Positions 58,751 through 64,000 of a stretch of DNA of 64,000 nt are shown one piece after another; within the stretch, counting starts at the first letter, position 1; the number at the start of each line of letters is the position of its first letter. The position numbers and the translations under genes were made by a program. Below the pieces are notes generated by a model, which was given only the letters and a program-made list of their open reading frames with translations, was not told the DNA's origin and ran no database searches. Source of the stretch: Bombus terrestris (lineage: Eukaryota > Arthropoda > Insecta > Hymenoptera > Apidae); contig NC_063280.1 of the NCBI RefSeq assembly GCF_910591885.1, forward strand, positions 7,502,001 to 7,566,000, read 5' to 3'.

Positions 58751-60154
58751 TTTGGCAGTGATGGTTGCATTAGTCACGAATGGTATTCGCGATTAACGAT
58801 TAGCTCTCACCTGGATCGGTGCCACTTACTCATTCAAAATAGAAGGCGACCATTCCGTGTCCAATCTGTGTGAATATTTCCGTCCAAATGCATAGAACCA
58901 TCATCGTAGAATGAACTGGCTCGTCGTTTCACAGTTTCTCGAAGAAATTGAAACGTTTACCGTGACTAATGAAGAAGTAACGACACGTGATAAGATGAAA
59001 TATGTAACTTGGAATGTTTTACTTTCGGAGAAACTTGTGGCTTGCAATTGCTCTTTTTTCTTTTCTTTTTAGTAGGTAGGCTATTTTATAATGTATTTGT
59101 TGAAGTGGTCACCACTTCTAGGAAAACTCCACATCTGGTCTTTTTAGTTTTCTCAAATGCTGAAGCCATCGACAGCATATAGACAAAAGAATAGCAGGGA
59201 GGCAGACCATAAACGGTAGACAGGCGACGTTGGTTTCGGGGTTTTCAGTTATAAGGTAACACTGCTAGCGTGCGGATCTGGACCAGCTCAAATTGTATTC
59301 CTGTATTTCACTATTAAATCAAATATATGTTGTATCTTACACTTTATCCGCGCGTTTTTCTCTCTTTATATACTGAATAACCTCAACAGTATTGTTTTAT
59401 ACAAATAAGGAGAGACAAAAGCGTATAACGTATGCAAATTCCCTAAGAGTTCAAACGCGGATAAACAAAAGAACCTTCTCTGTTTAACGAACAATGTGAC
59501 GTTATTCGTCGTTACGGACAACCGATTTGCCAAACAGTCATTTCACAGACGGACTGTTAGACAAGAAGAAGGATTTCGAGCGTTGGAAATAGACACGATC
59601 ATAAGAAAGAAATTATTATTTAGAGTATTGAAGATTGACAGAGGAGGAGTCGATCTTCAGGTAGACCTTGTACAAAGCTTTGCTGTTCATTATTATTTAC
59701 TGTTATTGATTATCATTTATTGTTGTTTACCTCTGTATTTTATTTAAGTATTGTTACAATACACTCGATTTTCAGACTTAAGAATCGATCCCTGAATTAT
59801 CCAAGAATCGAACGTTATATGTATATCTCGTTGATGTTTACCGGGCAAAGATACAGAAATGCATAGTAAGAGGAAATACGTAACTTGGAATGTTTCATTT
59901 TCGAGTAATTCGTGGATTGGCGAAATTGTTTACGAAAGAAATTATTTCGTAAATTTGAAGAAGATACATGTTATATATTGAACCAAGTGAAATTTCATTA
60001 GTTTATATAAATGTCGAATAAACTATGCATTTGGATAGGAATAAAATACATTTTCAATAGAACAAAGTGCGTTATGTACTTTAGAAATCGATATATTAAA
60101 TCGAGATGTATTAAATGTTAAAAGACTGATATCTTCCATCGGGACGAATTATTT
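58751..60154. other. Non-coding stretch
   Basis: No gene supported. A GC-richer block at about 59095-59300 could be transposon-derived but has no clear ends. Confidence 0.4.
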
Positions 60155-60315
60155 CTTCGACGAATAGATTAAAACCTGCTACTTTATAAATAAATCAATA
60201 TTTCTATCTCAAAAAAAAAAAAAAAAAAAAAAAGAAAAGGGAAAAAAGAACAATTTACTTCACCGGCGGATGTTCCTTCGATAAATAAAATAAAATCTAC
60301 CGCTTTATAAATAAA
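60155..60315. repeat. Diverged 121 bp duplication around a 23-base poly-A
   Basis: CTTCGACGAATAGATTAAAA...TTTATAAATAAATC at 60155 recurs as CTTCGATAAATAAAATAAAA...TTTATAAATAAATC at 60276. The poly-A at 60211-60233 lies between the copies. Confidence 0.6.
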
Positions 60316-63102
60316 TCCTTCGAACGATGAATTATTTGTTTACATAAACGTAAGCGCGTAAACTTGTATCTGCTGCGAACAAAATAATAATAGCAGAGCG
60401 AAACGCTTAACGAGCCACACAAAGCCAAAATGTTTTCTTTAAATCGAGCCATGAATGAGACTTTCTATTCATTAAGTTGCACCTACTAACTTTTGTTTAC
60501 AATCAACAATGGAACATTTTATATAATAGTAGGCAGGTGAAATCTGTGAAAGGTATTTCAAGCGGAGGCACAAAAGAGGGTTCGTCGAACACCCGAAAGG
60601 TCGTAAATTCCTCTATCCGTGACCTTGGTTAGGCGCCAGCACTCGACCTTCTCCAGATGGCTGGCATAACTTCCCCTTTTTATCGTCCGAGGTTGCTCGA
60701 ATTTCTCTTATGAAAAATAAACCATATCCCTGGTATTTCGTTAATTTCGCTGTTACTTCTCTAATTTCAAAATAAAACGTCCAGCATAAACATATATACT
60801 TTGAATAATTCTCAATAAACTTACTTGGTTCGCTATTTCGATAAACCTTCATCGATCGTTGCTATCCATCTCGATATCAAAACGTTCTAATGTTATCCGG
60901 TTTATTTGCATTTTTGTAAATTATTATAAAATCCGTTCAATTATCGCGTTAAATCGTTTGTTGTTCCCGGACCATAGAAACAATTTTCTGATTATCACTT
61001 CGTCGGACGTTCGCTCATCGTCTAACGATCGAGAATATTAGAAGATGAGAATATTAGAAATCAGAATATTAGAAAATATTATTATCATACCATAGCATAT
61101 GATGATACCATAACTTGGCTTTCTCGATGCAAATTCTACCACCTATAAATAATCAGGGTCGAGCACGAGGAACCACGCGAAAAACGCTAGAAACTCTGTG
61201 CCTCTTTCGTGAATAGACGGTCGAGATTTTTCTACGAGACGCACCGAGCTGCCTCAAATTTATTTATAACGCCTGCCTCCTCCTCTCGTTGCGAAGCAAT
61301 TCGGTGCAATTGAGTTTGTCGTTTGCGTGTTCGTGTATTGGTCGTTTGAGGTGGCCAGAGGGTGTCGTCTCGCAACGTTTTACGACTCGAATCTACAGCG
61401 ATTATGTAAGCACGTTGACGCTGATTCGCCTAATTACTTCGGGATTCGGTGGTGGCTGCCAGCTGCTGTCGAATTTGCTGCGCAGTTCGTGAAATTAAGA
61501 AGAAACCAAAGAATAAGGAACGCGGCGAGGAACATTCGCTGCGAGTGTTGGAAACATCGAACTGTGATAAATTCGACAATTATCTGCTCACAATGTTTCA
61601 CGCGCCACTCTAATTGTAAAATTGTACACTCACGAACTAATTGTAAATTACAGCTGCGACAGACCAATTTTTACGACGTCGCTTTTAATTCTACGATTAT
61701 CACGGTGGCTCGAAAATTACCGCCAGGATAAATATCGTATCGTGCACGTCGTTGCACGCGTCGTTATGTACGTGTTGGTATAATAATATAAGATTATATC
61801 GTAAATATAAGCTTTTCTAAAATCATGATAAACCTCTTTTTCTCTTCTAGCTTTTCTTCTAGTAAAGAGATATACAAGAAAAGACGATCAGATTTAATTA
61901 GATACCGATATCGATATCGTTGCGACGTTTCTAGGTTTCTCTATAATCGGGAGAGCTGCGACGACAAAACGCGGAGAAAAATTTCGTCAGGTAAAATTAA
62001 ACGCTTTCTAATGGTACGTCACGTGGCGCGGAAGCGAAGGCGTTTCAAAGATTTCAAGGTCAACTCTATTTCTTTGAGCTGACACGCACATACGTACAGA
62101 CCTAAAAAAAGAGAAGAAAAAAAGGAAGAACAAAAAGAAATAGCAAAATATCTACATCTGTAAGCAACCAATTGGAAAGTCCACGTATTCGAGTTTAGCG
62201 TACGAAACACGAGAAACGACACAGCGTAAATCTGCGGTGGCATTTTACTATACCGAAACATATCTACAAAGCGAAAAAGGAATTTTCTAGACGAGTTTGA
62301 AGGTAGAAGTTTCCGCGCTTACAAAGACACCGCCGTATCTCCGTTCAGGAACAGTGGAACATTGCACGAGCGACACGACCACATTTTGGAATTATTTATA
62401 TCCTACACGTGCTCCAGCTCTGATCCCGTCTGGTTACGTTACATTAACTTCGCGTTCCGAACGTTTTCGCTCATTATTTCCACTTTCTCTGTTCGCGACA
62501 GCGCGAGTCAGAGGATGAACGACGAGCGACGAGAGAATCGTGCAGGAGCATCGCCATCGTGAAGGTCGCCGGCGAGAAGCTCGATAAAGCGCCGTGCCCT
62601 GTCAAATTCCTTAGAATTAATTTTAGAAACTTTTTTATGAGCACGGAAGGACGTGGTGCGTGATTTTCGCGTGGTTCATCGTCACGGGATTCCTCTTGGC
62701 GCTTGTCGTATAGTTTTATCGAAACACGAACGACCACGCGATTTACTCGCTTATGATACTTTTTAAGCTTCTCTCGAACCTTCTTCCTGATATTTTCGAG
62801 TTTCTTCTTTAATCCCCATCGAAGAATAATGTAAAGTTTATGGTCTTTTATATATCTCGTTTTTAACATCTCCAAGTTCTCTAGATTTGGAGAGTTTTCT
62901 CATTACTTGCTTGAAATACTTCTTACTCGCCTCGATCTTTTAAAATTGTTTTTCACGCAAGATTTCTTGATTCAACTCTCCTGATTTACTTTCACTCGGT
63001 TTGGGATACACTCACCAAATGTCCAACTGGACAAATTGTAAACTACGAATTAAATAATAATAAGAAGATAAACTTTAGAAGGAAGGTTTGCTCACAAGCT
63101 AT
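60316..63102. other. Non-coding stretch
   Basis: Several open frames of 60-134 codons occur (for example 61327-61731 +, 62474-62875 -). None has a recognisable domain, and the longest + frame lacks any ATG. Treated as intergenic. Confidence 0.45.
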
Positions 63103-63397
63103 TGTCACAGGGTCATAAAACAATAATAGGATAACCACACTTGACAAACCTCCTGCAGGCCACAGCCATCGAGACGATAATCGGCTAGTGTCCCAGGCCG
63201 AGAAGACAGTAACAGGATAGCCACCTGTGACCGACGTCCGGTGACGACTCCTCCAGGGGCCCCAAACCTATCCAAACATACAAACCTACCCAAAATCACC
63301 ACTCGACACACTATTGCAAGATTCTCAACCGTACACACTCTGTTATAACACTCTGAATCGTTACTCTGTTGGATCCGTGCACTAAATGTTACTGTCA
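63103..63397. mobile_element. Possible solo LTR or other transposon remnant
   Basis: A sharply GC-richer block begins TGTCACAGGG and ends TTACTGTCA, giving TG...CA ends. Inside, AGGATAACCACACTTGAC and AGGATAGCCACCTGTGAC form an imperfect direct repeat. A clear target-site duplication was not found, so the class is uncertain. Confidence 0.3.
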
Positions 63398-63730
63398 TAT
63401 CTAAAAGTGCGAATGTTTGAACTTACGAAACGTTCGAACTACGACGCGAGGAGGTCACCAGTGGTCAGTTAATTTAGTGATTTCTCGTGTCTTCTTACGT
63501 GATAATTCCAGTGCTCTGTCAGATATACGTGTCTACCTTTGTCAAAGAAATTCCAAATGACGCGTCAACGACAGATCGCACGCGCTTGTAATTTTCTAAG
63601 TTTCATTTTAAGGCGATTCCAATTAAATAGAAGGCGCAAAACGTAAAAGCGAAGCGCCGTTGGAAAGCGGAAATAGAAAGTGTCGAAATATATTTAATTT
63701 ATCGATACACATTACGTGTAACGTTATTAT

Positions 63731-63915
63731 TAGGTTGTCCGAAAAGTTTCTTTCGTTCTATGGGGAAATAATAGACGTTTGTTATTTTATATTATTTTGT
63801 CGAACTACGTACGATCCATTTTCTTCCGTTGAGATAAACACCGCGACATTTCACGGACTTGGACATCGTTGTAAAAAACACGTTTGCGAAATAAAGACGC
63901 TTTCCGGACAACCTA
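63731..63915. mobile_element. 185 bp mariner-derived MITE with TA borders
   Basis: The left end is TAGGTTGTCCGAAAAGTTTC and the right end CTTTCCGGACAACCTA, inverted repeats each abutting TA. The first 60 bases match the arms of the foldback family (TTTCTTTCGTTCTATGGGGA, AATAATAGACG), but the interior differs, so it seems to be another deletion derivative of the same mariner. Confidence 0.85.
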
Positions 63916-64000
63916 ATATATTCGAAGCTGTATAAATATCTTTCTGAGATCTCCACAGTGTATCTACGAAACGCAACGTATGCACGTACATACGTAGACG

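Noticed and set aside
59095..59340. Possible LTR starting TGTTGAAGTGG with a GAAGTGG/CCACTTC palindrome
   Set aside because: No matching end, target-site duplication or internal coding sequence could be shown.
61327..61731. 134-codon open frame, + strand
   Set aside because: It begins with GTG and contains no ATG, has no recognisable domain and lacks convincing splice context.
62474..62875. 133-codon Lys/Arg-rich open frame, - strand
   Set aside because: Composition reflects A/T-rich repeats; no domain and no neighbouring exons.
1..64000. tRNA, rRNA, snRNA genes or CRISPR arrays
   Set aside because: A visual scan for T-arm motifs such as GGTTCGANTCC, for long RNA-like conserved blocks and for spaced direct repeats found none.

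Overview
The window looks like nuclear DNA of an insect, most likely a hymenopteran and possibly a bee. It is AT-rich overall but keeps many CpG-containing motifs. It has long introns with short GT-AG introns near the 3' end of the gene, many A/T homopolymers and microsatellites, and small non-autonomous DNA transposons with mariner-, Tc1- and piggyBac-like ends. The order is inferred from general character; no search could be run.

I can support one protein-coding gene. It is on the + strand and encodes a full-length homologue of myelin regulatory factor (MYRF), a membrane-tethered transcription factor that cleaves itself. I place 18 coding exons between 29177 and 52471. All 17 joins are phase-compatible and give one reading frame of 1168 codons plus a stop. 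In order the protein has an N-terminal disordered activation region, a PKKRK nuclear signal, an Ndt80-like DNA-binding domain, a peptidase S74-type autoprocessing domain with its Ser-Lys pair intact, a coiled coil, one membrane segment and a luminal C-terminal domain. Exon 1 lies alone, separated from exon 2 by a 12.6 kb intron. Intron 2 is 3.85 kb, and exons 3-18 sit within about 6.6 kb.

Region by region: 1-29 kb holds no gene I can support. It contains a 182 bp tandem duplication (602-965), a foldback mariner-end element (4854-5065), a diverged duplication (9551-9955), a hairpin, a 74 bp mini-mariner (18469-18542), another foldback copy (20733-20879) and a piggyBac-like element bounded by TTAA (24300-24958). 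Intron 1 holds a degenerate array with a period near 200 bp (31358-32110). Intron 2 holds a Tc1-like non-autonomous element, a degenerate foldback copy, a second degenerate tandem array and a 12 bp x 3 minisatellite close to the exon 3 acceptor. From 52472 to about 56.9 kb the very AT-rich flank is probably the 3' UTR and later flank. 57-64 kb looks intergenic, with low-complexity repeats, a possible solo LTR and a short mariner-derived element (63731-63915).

I found no wholly new multi-gene system. The observations most worth checking are within the Myrf gene: a retainable in-frame intron of 168 nt, paired splice donors that keep or break a VKQE motif, a NAGNAG acceptor, and two independent degenerate tandem arrays in its two large introns.
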